Below, piece after piece: positions 5,499-12,735 of a DNA stretch of 18,967 nt; the first letter of the stretch is position 1; each line of letters begins with the position of its first letter. Made by a program: the position numbers and the translations under genes. Source of the stretch: DATJXG01 sp035500455 (GTDB lineage: Bacteria > Acidobacteriota > Terriglobia > Terriglobales > Acidobacteriaceae). The notes beneath the pieces are model-generated. The model saw only the letters and a list, made by a program, of their open reading frames with translations, made no database searches and was not told the DNA's origin. The stretch covers positions 1 through 18,967 of the forward strand of contig DATJXG010000209.1 of NCBI GenBank assembly GCA_035500455.1. The letters run 5' to 3'.

Positions 5499-7693
5499 AG
5501 CCCTACCTGGCCCTAATCCGGATGGATCTGCGCCTGGCGCTGCGCCAGAAGTCCGTCATCTTTTTCAACTATCTGTTTCCACTCATTTTCTTCATCACCT
5601 TCGCGCAGATCATGCACGCCGACCGGGGCGGCGCCATGACGCAGATTCTGACCATGGTGGTGATCCTGGGCGTGCTCGGGAACGGCTTGTTCGGCGCGGG
5701 CATGCGTACGGTGCAGGACCGTGAAGCCAACGTTCTGCGCCGATACAAGGTGACACCCATTACGCCCGCGCCCATCCTGGTTTCGCTGACCATCGTGGGC
5801 TGGATGCTGTTTATGCCCTTCGTTGTGGCCATGTTCTGCCTGGCGCACTTCATGTATCACATGCCCTGGCCGGCAACCTGGCTCTCCATCTTTCTGTTTA
5901 TCAGTTTCGGGATCATGGCCTTCCGCGCGATTGGAACGATTTTGGCCTCCGTCGCCAATTCCATGCAGGAGAGCCAGATTCTGGTGCAGCTGATTTACCT
6001 GCCCATGTTGCTCCTGAGCGGGGCCACCTTCCCGGCTTCCATTTTTCCTAACTGGCTGATCGTGGTTACGCAATTTCTGCCCGCGACTTATTTAGTTTCG
6101 GGCATGCAGGGCATGATGCTGCGGCAGGAAAACCTGCTGGCGAATGCTGAGGCCGTGGGAGCGCTGCTGCTTACAGTTGTCGTGGGACTGTTTATTTCCT
6201 TCAAACTATTCCGTTGGGAAAAGGAAGAAAAGATTCGCAACTCGGCCAAGCTGTGGATTCTTGGCGTGATGCTCCCGTTTGTAGTGCTGGGGACGTGGCA
6301 GGCCTACACCCGCCAGAACGTGGTGCGCACCCGCATTCTGGCGCGGCAGATGGAGCGGGGCAATAGCTACCTGGTGCGCGGGGCGCGCATTTTCGTGGGG
6401 GATGGCAAGGTCATCGACAACGGCGCGGTGCTGATTCGCGGCGGCAAGATCGCCGAAGTGTATGAAGGCGAGGGGCCTGATCCGCAAAGCGTTCGCGCCA
6501 CCCCGATCGAGGCCGCGGGCAAGACAATTCTTCCCGGCTTGATCGACGCGCACATCCATCTTGCGGCGCCAGGCGGTTTTTATCCCGATATGAGCCAGTA
6601 CAAGCCTGAGCCCGCGATGCTGCGCGCCCTGGCCGCTTATCTCTACAGCGGCGTGACCGCCGTCAGGAGCGTGGGCGATCCGCTGGACATGATCCTGAAG
6701 GTGCGCTCGAGAGTGAATAGCGGCGAGCGGCTGGGCGCGGAACTATTCGCCTGCGGCCCGCTATTCACCACTCCGGGCGGCCACGGCACGGAGTATTTCA
6801 AAGGGTTGCCGGCCAACGTGCAACAGCAGGCGATGGCGCAGTTCGTTCGTACCCCGGCCTCGCCCGAAGAAGCCCGCCGCCAGGTCGATGAGTTGAAAAA
6901 ATCCGGAGTGGATTGCATCAAGGCGGTGCTCGAGTCCGGGGGCGGCGGCACCGTGTTCAACCGCATGGACGTCTCGGTTTTCAAGGCAATCGTGCAGGAG
7001 GCGCATGCGCAGGGACTGCCGGTTGCCGTACACACCGGCGATGTTCGCGATGTCACGGATGCGCTCGCGGCCGGCGCCGATTCCATCGAGCACGGCTCGG
7101 CCCGCGAAGAAATTCCCGATGCCTTGTTTGCGCAGATGGCGGCGCAGCACGTTTTCTACGATCCCACGCTAAGCGTGGAGGAAGCGATCAAGGAATTCGT
7201 TGCGGGCAGAACGAATCTGCTGCAGCGGTCACTGGTGCAGCAGGTCGGTCCGGCCGACTTGCTCGAGGGCACCGAGCGCGCCATCACCTCAAAAGATGCC
7301 GAGGCCTTGCGCCAGCGAATGGGGCAGTTCCCAGTTGACCCGCACATCGGCGCCGACAACCTTCGTCGCGCCTTTCAGCACGGAGTCACCTTGATCACCG
7401 GAAGCGACGCGGGAAACTATCTTGTAATCCACGGTCCCACCGTCCAGCGCGAGGTAGAGCTTTGGGTTGAGAACGGAATTCCGCCCATGGCGGCCCTCCA
7501 AGCCGCAACCTACAACGCCGCGCGGGCGCTGCATGCGGAAAACCACATCGGCGCCATTCGTAAGGGCAACGATGCCGACATGCTGCTGGTGGATGGCGAT
7601 CCTCTGGCTGACATCAGCGCGGTGGAGCGCATTTCAATCGTCTTCTTCAAAGGCGAGCACGTGGACCGCTCGGAGCTGTTCAACCAGGAGTAG
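5495..7693 (+). CDS. ABC-2 permease fused to metal-dependent amidohydrolase
   Basis: This one 732-residue frame holds two normally separate proteins. Residues 1-245 are an ABC-2 permease: a charged cytoplasmic N-terminus, membrane segments at about 21-40, 50-70, 93-121, 127-152 and 162-180, a re-entrant region at 187-208, and a sixth segment at 219-239, then the cytoplasmic RWEKEEK. A seventh segment (253-271) follows. Residues 291-732 are an amidohydrolase of the imidazolonepropionase/prolidase-like type. It has all its metal ligands: the HxH motif (His353, His355), the likely carboxylated Lys476, His513, His533 and Asp638. A normal permease ends near residue 245. If the N-terminus is inside, the seventh segment puts the enzyme in the periplasm. 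The ATG overlaps the ATPase stop (ATGA). No in-frame stop or frameshift marks the junction. A purine-rich AAGGAAG at 6221-6227 has no start codon at usable distance. The substrate is unknown; relatives cleave imidodipeptides, acyl amino acids or cyclic amides. Confidence 0.9.
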   Translation: MKPYLALIRMDLRLALRQKSVIFFNYLFPLIFFITFAQIMHADRGGAMTQILTMVVILGVLGNGLFGAGMRTVQDREANVLRRYKVTPITPAPILVSLTIVGWMLFMPFVVAMFCLAHFMYHMPWPATWLSIFLFISFGIMAFRAIGTILASVANSMQESQILVQLIYLPMLLLSGATFPASIFPNWLIVVTQFLPATYLVSGMQGMMLRQENLLANAEAVGALLLTVVVGLFISFKLFRWEKEEKIRNSAKLWILGVMLPFVVLGTWQAYTRQNVVRTRILARQMERGNSYLVRGARIFVGDGKVIDNGAVLIRGGKIAEVYEGEGPDPQSVRATPIEAAGKTILPGLIDAHIHLAAPGGFYPDMSQYKPEPAMLRALAAYLYSGVTAVRSVGDPLDMILKVRSRVNSGERLGAELFACGPLFTTPGGHGTEYFKGLPANVQQQAMAQFVRTPASPEEARRQVDELKKSGVDCIKAVLESGGGGTVFNRMDVSVFKAIVQEAHAQGLPVAVHTGDVRDVTDALAAGADSIEHGSAREEIPDALFAQMAAQHVFYDPTLSVEEAIKEFVAGRTNLLQRSLVQQVGPADLLEGTERAITSKDAEALRQRMGQFPVDPHIGADNLRRAFQHGVTLITGSDAGNYLVIHGPTVQREVELWVENGIPPMAALQAATYNAARALHAENHIGAIRKGNDADMLLVDGDPLADISAVERISIVFFKGEHVDRSELFNQE

Positions 7694-7713
7694 TTCCTCA
7701 CTTGGGAGGAACT
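7692..7713. other. 8-bp hairpin spanning two convergent stop codons
   Basis: AGTTCCTC (7692-7699) pairs perfectly with GAGGAACT (7706-7713) across a 6-base loop. It covers the stop codons of both the permease-amidohydrolase gene (plus) and the serine hydrolase gene (minus), which are only 4 bases apart. No T-run follows on either strand, so it is not a canonical intrinsic terminator, though it may impede or end both transcripts. Confidence 0.4.
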
Positions 7714-9161
7714 CGGTGCGCCACAAACTCCTTGCCGGAATAGCTGTAGGTCAGTCCGTCTCCCTTCGGCGAGATCACCACATTCCCCAGGAAGTTTCTC
7801 TCCACGAATGCTGAGGCCGATACCGGCACCAACGGAGTACGAAAGTCGCCGAGTTGCAGTAGCAGGTAACCAGGTTCGGGGGTCAACGTGAATCTGGCAT
7901 TGGGCACGAAATAGTCCGCGCCATATTGGTATTCGCCGGCGGCAGCATCCAATGTTGCCTGCGGGACTGCCGTTGCCCGCAGTGCCGAAGGCCCCTGCGG
8001 TTGCTGCCCGAAGACAATCGCGGCCAGCCCTTCCGCGATCGGATCCTGCGACGTTGTGGCGTAGCTGTTGCTGAGAACGATGATGGTCACGTCGTCATCC
8101 ACAAAGCGGTCAAGTTCCGCCGTGAAGCCGGGGCTGCGGCCGTTGCTCGACATCACGCGACGCCCCAGGCGTTTGCGCACAAACCAGCCGTAGCGATTGC
8201 CCCGGCCCTCGATGAAGTACTTCTCGCGCGTCTCCGGGCGCAGGATTTTGCCGGTGTTCAGGGCGCGGTCGAAGCGGTAAAGGTCGTCCACCGTCGAGTA
8301 CAGTGAGCCGTTGCCGGTCTTGTTGGACCAATCGAGGTAAGGCGCCTTCTCATAGCCCCTTACTCCTGCAGGTTCGTAACCGGATGCCACGCCCGGAATC
8401 AGGGCCAAAGCAGTACCATCGTGGCCGGAGTCCTGCATTCCAGCGGGCTCCAGGATGTGCTTTTGAATGTATTCTCCGTAGTCCTCGCCAGTGACCTTTT
8501 CTAGTACCAGAGCCAGCAGGTTGTAATTGGAATTGCTGTAGTGGTAGGAGCTGCCCGGCGCGAAATCCAGCGGCAGGCCGGCAAACTTCGCAACCAGCTG
8601 CGATGTTGTATGGGGGCTGCGAGCGAAGGCGTCGTAATCCGGCAGATCGTTCACGTTGGGAATGCCTGATGTATGAGTGAGGAGAAGATCCAGCGTGATG
8701 CGGTCGCCGTTGGGGAAGTCCGGAACAAATCGCGATACCGGATCTGTAATGCTGAGGCGCCCCTGCTCCTGCAATTGCAGAATCGCCGCCGCGGTAAACG
8801 GTTTCGAGACCGAGGCGATGTGAAAGCGGATTTCTGGCGTGTTCGGAACCCGCAACTCGTAGTTTGCCATGCCGTAAGCACGGCGAAAGAGCACTTTGCC
8901 TTGGCGGGCGATGAGCACCGCGCCGGTGAAGTTGCCGGTCTCGACGAAGGGCCGCAGATAAGCTTCGAGATGGCCGGGGAGTTCAGCGTCAGGGGTGCCG
9001 CCGGCACGCGCTAGGCTCGCCAATGACAGGAGCACCACGCACAGCAACTGCGCAGCCAGGGATTTAGCACGCGTGAGGGATGTAGCCCACCGCAGAAAAC
9101 CTTCCCGAGTCGAGCGGGGCTTCACCACACCGGGCGCCTGGCGGTGTGCTTGATCCGTCAT
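7698..9161 (-). CDS. Exported class-C beta-lactamase-like serine hydrolase
   Basis: This is a penicillin-binding-protein-like serine hydrolase of 487 residues. The N-terminus is long: about 34 polar residues, then a hydrophobic stretch (35-50) ending LARA before GG, a plausible signal peptide with an extended n-region. The catalytic domain (about 60-390) shows SVSK (Ser117 nucleophile, Lys120), YSN (Tyr208-Asn210) and, at the usual third-motif position, SNGRSPGF (339-346), where most relatives have H-x-G. Residues 400-487 form a small beta-rich C-terminal domain seen in many such proteins. The start is supported by an ATGA overlap with the stop of the upstream DUF2911 gene (9158-9161). Family members include D-aminopeptidases, esterases and carboxypeptidases, so antibiotic resistance should not be assumed. 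The natural substrate cannot be read from the sequence. Confidence 0.9.
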   Translation of the reverse strand: MTDQAHRQAPGVVKPRSTREGFLRWATSLTRAKSLAAQLLCVVLLSLASLARAGGTPDAELPGHLEAYLRPFVETGNFTGAVLIARQGKVLFRRAYGMANYELRVPNTPEIRFHIASVSKPFTAAAILQLQEQGRLSITDPVSRFVPDFPNGDRITLDLLLTHTSGIPNVNDLPDYDAFARSPHTTSQLVAKFAGLPLDFAPGSSYHYSNSNYNLLALVLEKVTGEDYGEYIQKHILEPAGMQDSGHDGTALALIPGVASGYEPAGVRGYEKAPYLDWSNKTGNGSLYSTVDDLYRFDRALNTGKILRPETREKYFIEGRGNRYGWFVRKRLGRRVMSSNGRSPGFTAELDRFVDDDVTIIVLSNSYATTSQDPIAEGLAAIVFGQQPQGPSALRATAVPQATLDAAAGEYQYGADYFVPNARFTLTPEPGYLLLQLGDFRTPLVPVSASAFVERNFLGNVVISPKGDGLTYSYSGKEFVAHRVPPK

Positions 9162-9727
9162 TTGTTTGTCCGGGATTGTACCGGCACGTCCGTATTCCTC
9201 TCCGCAAATTCCACCGCCGCCTCCTTACCGTCCCAGGCGAGATGCATCGTGCAGGTTCCTCCGGAGTGGTCGAATGAAATCGTGAAGTTTTCTACCGGGT
9301 GGGAAAGGCTCCTGACTGACATGGGCACGCGCGCTAATTCCTCAGACTCGTACTTGTAGGGGATACCCCACTCACCGGTGTGCTTGTTGATGATCAGGGT
9401 CCAATCTTCTGGGTTGGGAACTGTGAAAATCGTGTACTTTCCGGCAGGAATGCTTACGCCTTTGACTGTGATGAGGTTCTCGTCGCTGGCGAAGGCGGTC
9501 GCCTCGTTGGCGCCTGTCCTCCATACTTCTCCATAGGGCACCAGATCACCGAAGATCTTGCGGCCGCGCATGCGCGGGCTTGAGTAGTCGACCTTGATGG
9601 TTTTCCCGTCCGCGAATTTGCACTGCGCCTGTGCGGGCGGGCTTGGCCGTTTGCTCTTGTCTTCCTGCGCGGAAGAAATCGCGCAGACTACGATCAACAA
9701 AAGTGCGGAGACTGATTTTCTCAGCAT
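9158..9727 (-). CDS. DUF2911 domain exported protein
   Basis: This is a 189-residue protein with a classical signal peptide: MLRK, a hydrophobic core SVSALLLIVVCAI and an SSA-Q cleavage region near residue 20. The mature part matches the DUF2911 pattern: VDYSSPRMRGRKIFG, followed by LVPYGEVWRTGANEAT, then a GVSIPAGKYTIFTVP stretch and WTLIINKHTGEWG. The family is common in Bacteroidetes and Acidobacteria and has no established function. The frame is open to a further upstream ATG (9814), but the ATG at 9727 has GGAGG 5 bases upstream and sits at the head of the signal peptide, so I start there. Its TGA overlaps the ATG of the serine hydrolase, making a two-gene unit. Function in partnership with the hydrolase in the periplasm is inference only. 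Confidence 0.87.
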   Translation of the reverse strand: MLRKSVSALLLIVVCAISSAQEDKSKRPSPPAQAQCKFADGKTIKVDYSSPRMRGRKIFGDLVPYGEVWRTGANEATAFASDENLITVKGVSIPAGKYTIFTVPNPEDWTLIINKHTGEWGIPYKYESEELARVPMSVRSLSHPVENFTISFDHSGGTCTMHLAWDGKEAAVEFAERNTDVPVQSRTNK

Positions 9728-9867
9728 GAAGTCCTCCATAGACGACTGACGACTTTGCAATCGGGGCATCCCACAGGCACCAGCAAGACTATCCCTGGGT
9801 GGGACTGTTAGCAATCGCGGAGACCGCTGGACTCCGGCGCCACGGCGATAATGCTAGACTTCTGCTG

Positions 9868-10371
9868 ATGCGGGTCCTCGGCATTGACTGCGGCACCGAA
9901 TATACCGGCTATGGAGTCGTGGAACTGGCTGATGGCGGCCAACTTTGCTGCCTGCGCTGCGGAGCCATCAAGCTTTCGCCGCGGGAGCCCATGGCCAGGC
10001 GACTGTGCGCGATTTTCGACCAGCTTGCCGCGGTGATTGCCGAGCACCGGCCGGAACTGATGGCGATTGAGGATGTCTTCTACGCGGTCAATGTGAAGTC
10101 GGCGCTAAAACTAGGGCAGGTGCGCGGGGTGGCGATGCTGGCGGCGTCGTCAGCCGGCTTGCCCGTTGCCGAATACGCGCCCCTTTCCATCAAGTCGGCC
10201 GTGGTGGGTTATGGCCGGGCGGAGAAGGCGCAAGTGCAGTTCATGGTGGCGCGGCTGCTGAATTTGCCCGAGGTTCCCCAGCCTCCGGATGCGGCGGACG
10301 CGCTGGCAATCGCCATCTGCCATCTGCATACCGCGCATACCCTGCAGCGGCAGGCGGTGGCGGCGCGATAG
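9868..10371 (+). CDS. ruvC: Crossover junction endodeoxyribonuclease RuvC
   Basis: RuvC resolves Holliday junctions made during recombinational repair, acting as a dimer with the RuvAB motor. The 167-residue length fits the family (E. coli, 173). All four acidic catalytic residues are present: Asp7 in MRVLGIDCGT, Glu68 in AIEDVF, and Asp141 and Asp144 in DAADALAIA. Also seen are FYAVNVKSALKLGQVRGV (71-88) and the YGRAEKAQVQ stretch (115-124). The family begins at the MRVLGID stretch, so I place the start at ATG 9868 rather than the upstream ATG at 9799; the ribosome binding site is weak. Neither ruvA nor ruvB is adjacent in this window. It diverges from the DUF2911 gene across about 140 bases. 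Confidence 0.95.
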   Translation: MRVLGIDCGTEYTGYGVVELADGGQLCCLRCGAIKLSPREPMARRLCAIFDQLAAVIAEHRPELMAIEDVFYAVNVKSALKLGQVRGVAMLAASSAGLPVAEYAPLSIKSAVVGYGRAEKAQVQFMVARLLNLPEVPQPPDAADALAIAICHLHTAHTLQRQAVAAR

Positions 10372-10400
10372 AGAGTTCGTTTGGAAGATATTCGCCTGAT

Positions 10401-11093
10401 ATGGTTCACCATCCCACGTCCAAGTGCCTGGCAGTCTGCGTTGCTGTCCTGTTTGGCGGCATGGTCAGGCCATCCGTTGCCCAGAGCGCTGCCTCCCCGG
10501 CCCCTACGGTCAGTTTCACCCTGGATTTTCCCAACTCCGAGCCCAGTCACTACGTCATCTCGATTTCGCGCGACGGGCACTCCAGCTATGAGTCCAATGG
10601 CAAGCTGACCGCCGATTCCGAGGCGACGGAGCCGTTTAAGCTGGAATTTACCGCATCGGAACCGACCCGGGAGCGCGTCTTCGATCTGGCCAAGCGAGCG
10701 CACTACTTTCGCGGCGATCTCGACAGCAAGAACCACAATCTCGCCTTCACCGGGAAGAAAACCCTGGCTTACAGCGACGGTTCCACCCACAACGAGGGAT
10801 CCTACAACTACTCTCCCGTGGCCCCGGTTTCCGAGTTGACCCAGCTATTCCAGAACCTCTCCCTGACGCTGGAGTACGGCCGCCGCCTGGAGTACTACCA
10901 CCACTACCAGAAACTGGCCCTGGATGAGGAGTTGAAAGGCATGGAAGAAGCGCTGCGGGACGGGAACCTCCAAGAGATCGGAGCGGTCACGCCCATCCTG
11001 CAGCGCATCATCGACGATAAGACGGTGATGAACGTCGTACGTGCCCGGGCGCAGCGGATGCTGATCCTGGCGGCGAACCCTCCGGCGCAGTGA
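10401..11093 (+). CDS. Secreted protein of unknown function
   Basis: I do not recognise this 230-residue product. It has an N-terminal signal peptide (MVHHPTSK, hydrophobic CLAVCVAVLFGGM, then PSVA-QS as the likely cleavage site near residue 27). The mature protein begins with a Pro/Ser/Ala stretch, then a region (about 37-130) with alternating hydrophobic residues suggestive of beta strands (VSFTLDF, HYVISISRDG, FKLEFTASE). It ends in a mostly helical segment (about 145-225) rich in Leu, Glu and Arg that includes a YYHHYQK patch. It begins 29 bases after ruvC with a weak GGAAG far upstream, so it may be co-transcribed with ruvC. Codon use matches the neighbours, and the conserved-looking reading frame and signal peptide argue it is real. 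Confidence 0.75.
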   Translation: MVHHPTSKCLAVCVAVLFGGMVRPSVAQSAASPAPTVSFTLDFPNSEPSHYVISISRDGHSSYESNGKLTADSEATEPFKLEFTASEPTRERVFDLAKRAHYFRGDLDSKNHNLAFTGKKTLAYSDGSTHNEGSYNYSPVAPVSELTQLFQNLSLTLEYGRRLEYYHHYQKLALDEELKGMEEALRDGNLQEIGAVTPILQRIIDDKTVMNVVRARAQRMLILAANPPAQ

Positions 11094-11119
11094 CGGCGCG
11101 GCTCCTCACTAGCGTTCCA

Positions 11120-11190
11120 CTGCGCCCTCGGCGATTTGAGGCTTCTCTTAGCCCCAGGCATTAAAGCCTTGAAACGCCGAGAACGCCAGG
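11120..11190. repeat. Imperfect palindromic repeat, CTCGGCGATTTRAGG family, copy 1
   Basis: The left arm (about 11120-11144, containing CTCGGCGATTTGAGGCTT) is a partial reverse complement of the right arm (about 11163-11190, containing AAAGCCTTGAAACGCCGAG). The same core recurs at 16055-16134, so this is a true repeat family within the window. It lies between the secreted-protein gene and the FecR gene promoter. Confidence 0.6.
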
Positions 11191-11228
11191 AAAACCCGCG
11201 GAGGGCCCTCCTCGCTGAGGACAAAATA

Positions 11229-11261
11229 TTGACAACTCGCCCGCCCGGCTTGTGTTCTAAT
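11229..11261 (+). promoter_or_regulatory. Putative sigma-70 extended -10 promoter of the FecR gene
   Basis: A perfect TTGACA (11229-11234) is followed by TGTTCTAAT (11253-11261), which reads as an extended -10 (TG-n-TCTAAT, 5 of 6 matches to the consensus hexamer). The 21-base spacer is longer than the usual 16-18, but an extended -10 can compensate. Transcription would start near 11268, about 23 bases before the ATG. Confidence 0.45.
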
Positions 11262-11276
11262 GAGGCAGGCAAGCCC

Positions 11277-11283
11277 AGGAGGT
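11277..11283 (+). promoter_or_regulatory. Consensus ribosome binding site of the FecR gene
   Basis: AGGAGGT lies 7 bases before the ATG at 11291. It is the strongest Shine-Dalgarno match in the window, suggesting high translation. Confidence 0.8.
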
Positions 11284-11290
11284 ATTCCCA

Positions 11291-12658
11291 ATGCCTAAGC
11301 GGGCGCTGGTCACTTTCGCCGTCACTCTGTTGTTTGTGGTTTCTTTCCTTACCCTTCAGGCCTTTGCCGATTCCCAGGTACGCATCGTGCGCCTCAGCAC
11401 CGTGGATGGTTCGGTGCAGATCGACCGGGCCGTAGGCGAGGGTTTTGAAAAGGCTATGGCCAACCTCCCCATCACCCAGGGCGCCAAATTGCGCGCCGAA
11501 GGGGAAGGCCGCGCTGAAATCGAGTTCGAAGATCGAAGCACGGTGCGCATCGTTTCCAGAAGCGCCGTAGATTTCCCCCTGCTCTCCCTGCGGGATTCCG
11601 GGGCGCGCGCCACCACCGTGCACGTACAGGAAGGCACCATTTATGTGACCTTTGCCGGAAAAAAGGATGATGAATTCGCCGTTAGCTTCGGGCGCGAAAC
11701 CATCCATCTGACCGAGCCGGTGCACTTCCGCGTAGAGATGAACGATACCACCGCGGTGCTTGCGGTTTTCAAGGGCGATTTGACCGTGGAAGGGCCTGCT
11801 GGCAAGGTGGACGTCAGCAAGAAGCAGTCGGTGACCTTCGACCTGGCGGATAGCGACCGCTTCAAACTGAGCAAGAACCTCGCCGAGTTGCCTTTCGACG
11901 AATGGGACAAGAAGCAGGACCAGTACCATGATGCCTACCTGGCGCGAAATTCCAGCAATATTTCGCCTTATGCGTATGGCATGAGCGACCTGAATTACTA
12001 CGGCAACTTCTTCAATCTGGCCGGTTATGGAACCTTGTGGCAGCCCTACTTCATCGGCGCCGGCTGGGATCCCTTTATGAGCGGTGCCTGGGCCTGGTAT
12101 CCGGACTCCGGTTACATGTGGGTCTCCTCCTACCCCTGGGGCTGGATGCCTTATCGTTACGGCTCATGGCTTTTTGTGCCCTCCTACGGCTGGGCATGGC
12201 AGCCGGGCAGCACCTGGAATTCCTGGGGTGCGATGCCGGTGGTGCGGAATGCTCCTCCAAACTTCGCTACTCCACGGCCCCCGGCCTTCAATGCCCCCGT
12301 GCGGAACACTCTTATGGTCAACCGCGGAATCAATGCGCCGGCGGCAGGTTTTTCTGGCAGCAAGGTCGTATTGCGCACAAATTCAGCAGGTTTGGGCGTT
12401 CCCCGGGGCGGTATAAGAAATCCGGCGCAAGTGTCGCAAGAGTTGACGCAACGCGGCTCGATGACGGTACACGTGCAGCGTCCGCCTGCCGCGACTCCTC
12501 CCCGCAGCGCTTCACCTGTGTGGGTCAATCCGTCCTCGGGACAAGGCTATCCTCCGTCAGGCAGTGCGTCAGCGCCAAGCGGGATGGCGCCGGTAAGTTC
12601 GCGGCCGGCGGCGTCGGCTCCGGCTCCGCGATCTGCAGGGCCTTCGCCTCGTCGGTAA
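11291..12658 (+). CDS. FecR domain protein with W/Y/G-rich (DUF6600-like) region
   Basis: This is an exported 455-residue protein with three parts. A signal peptide (1-27: MPKR, long hydrophobic core, AFA-DS cleavage) comes first. A FecR-type domain follows (about 30-200), with the pattern VRLSTVDGSVQIDR, then GAKLRAEGEGRAEIEFEDRSTVRI, TVHVQEGTIYVTFAG and FKGDLTVEGPAGKVDVSKKQSVTF. A tryptophan, tyrosine and glycine rich segment spans about 225-300, with WAWYPDSGYMWVSSYPWGWMPYR-type repeats around SYGWAWQPG. The rest to 455 is Pro/Ser/Ala-rich and likely disordered. In Acidobacteria, FecR domains with this W-rich region form a common exported family of unknown role, unlike the inner-membrane sigma regulator FecR, because there is no anti-sigma or membrane helix here. 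Own promoter, consensus ribosome binding site and downstream terminator make it a self-contained, probably well-expressed unit. Confidence 0.88.
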   Translation: MPKRALVTFAVTLLFVVSFLTLQAFADSQVRIVRLSTVDGSVQIDRAVGEGFEKAMANLPITQGAKLRAEGEGRAEIEFEDRSTVRIVSRSAVDFPLLSLRDSGARATTVHVQEGTIYVTFAGKKDDEFAVSFGRETIHLTEPVHFRVEMNDTTAVLAVFKGDLTVEGPAGKVDVSKKQSVTFDLADSDRFKLSKNLAELPFDEWDKKQDQYHDAYLARNSSNISPYAYGMSDLNYYGNFFNLAGYGTLWQPYFIGAGWDPFMSGAWAWYPDSGYMWVSSYPWGWMPYRYGSWLFVPSYGWAWQPGSTWNSWGAMPVVRNAPPNFATPRPPAFNAPVRNTLMVNRGINAPAAGFSGSKVVLRTNSAGLGVPRGGIRNPAQVSQELTQRGSMTVHVQRPPAATPPRSASPVWVNPSSGQGYPPSGSASAPSGMAPVSSRPAASAPAPRSAGPSPRR

Positions 12659-12684
12659 TTCTCTAATTCCTCGATTAGGAGCGG

Positions 12685-12719
12685 ACCGGACAGCCTCAGG
12701 GCTGTCCGGTTTTGCTTTC
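12685..12719 (+). terminator. Intrinsic terminator after the FecR gene
   Basis: A perfect 11-bp stem (ACCGGACAGCC at 12685-12695 with GGCTGTCCGGT at 12700-12710) closes a TCAG tetraloop and is followed by TTTGCTTTCT. It begins 27 bases after the stop. The T-rich side is only on the plus strand, so it ends plus-strand transcription before the convergent ADOP gene. Confidence 0.9.
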
Positions 12720-12735
12720 TGCGCTCTCGGATGGG

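Noticed and set aside
7692..7713. Bidirectional intrinsic terminator between convergent genes
   Set aside because: The stem is only 8 bp and neither side has a T-run, so I list it as a hairpin and not as a terminator.
9799..9867. Longer ruvC start at 9799
   Set aside because: It would add 23 residues before the conserved MRVLGID start with no family support and would crowd the DUF2911 promoter region.
12037..12666. 209-codon plus-strand frame over the FecR gene
   Set aside because: The FecR frame shows signal peptide, domain and W-rich region continuously; this one is an out-of-frame shadow.
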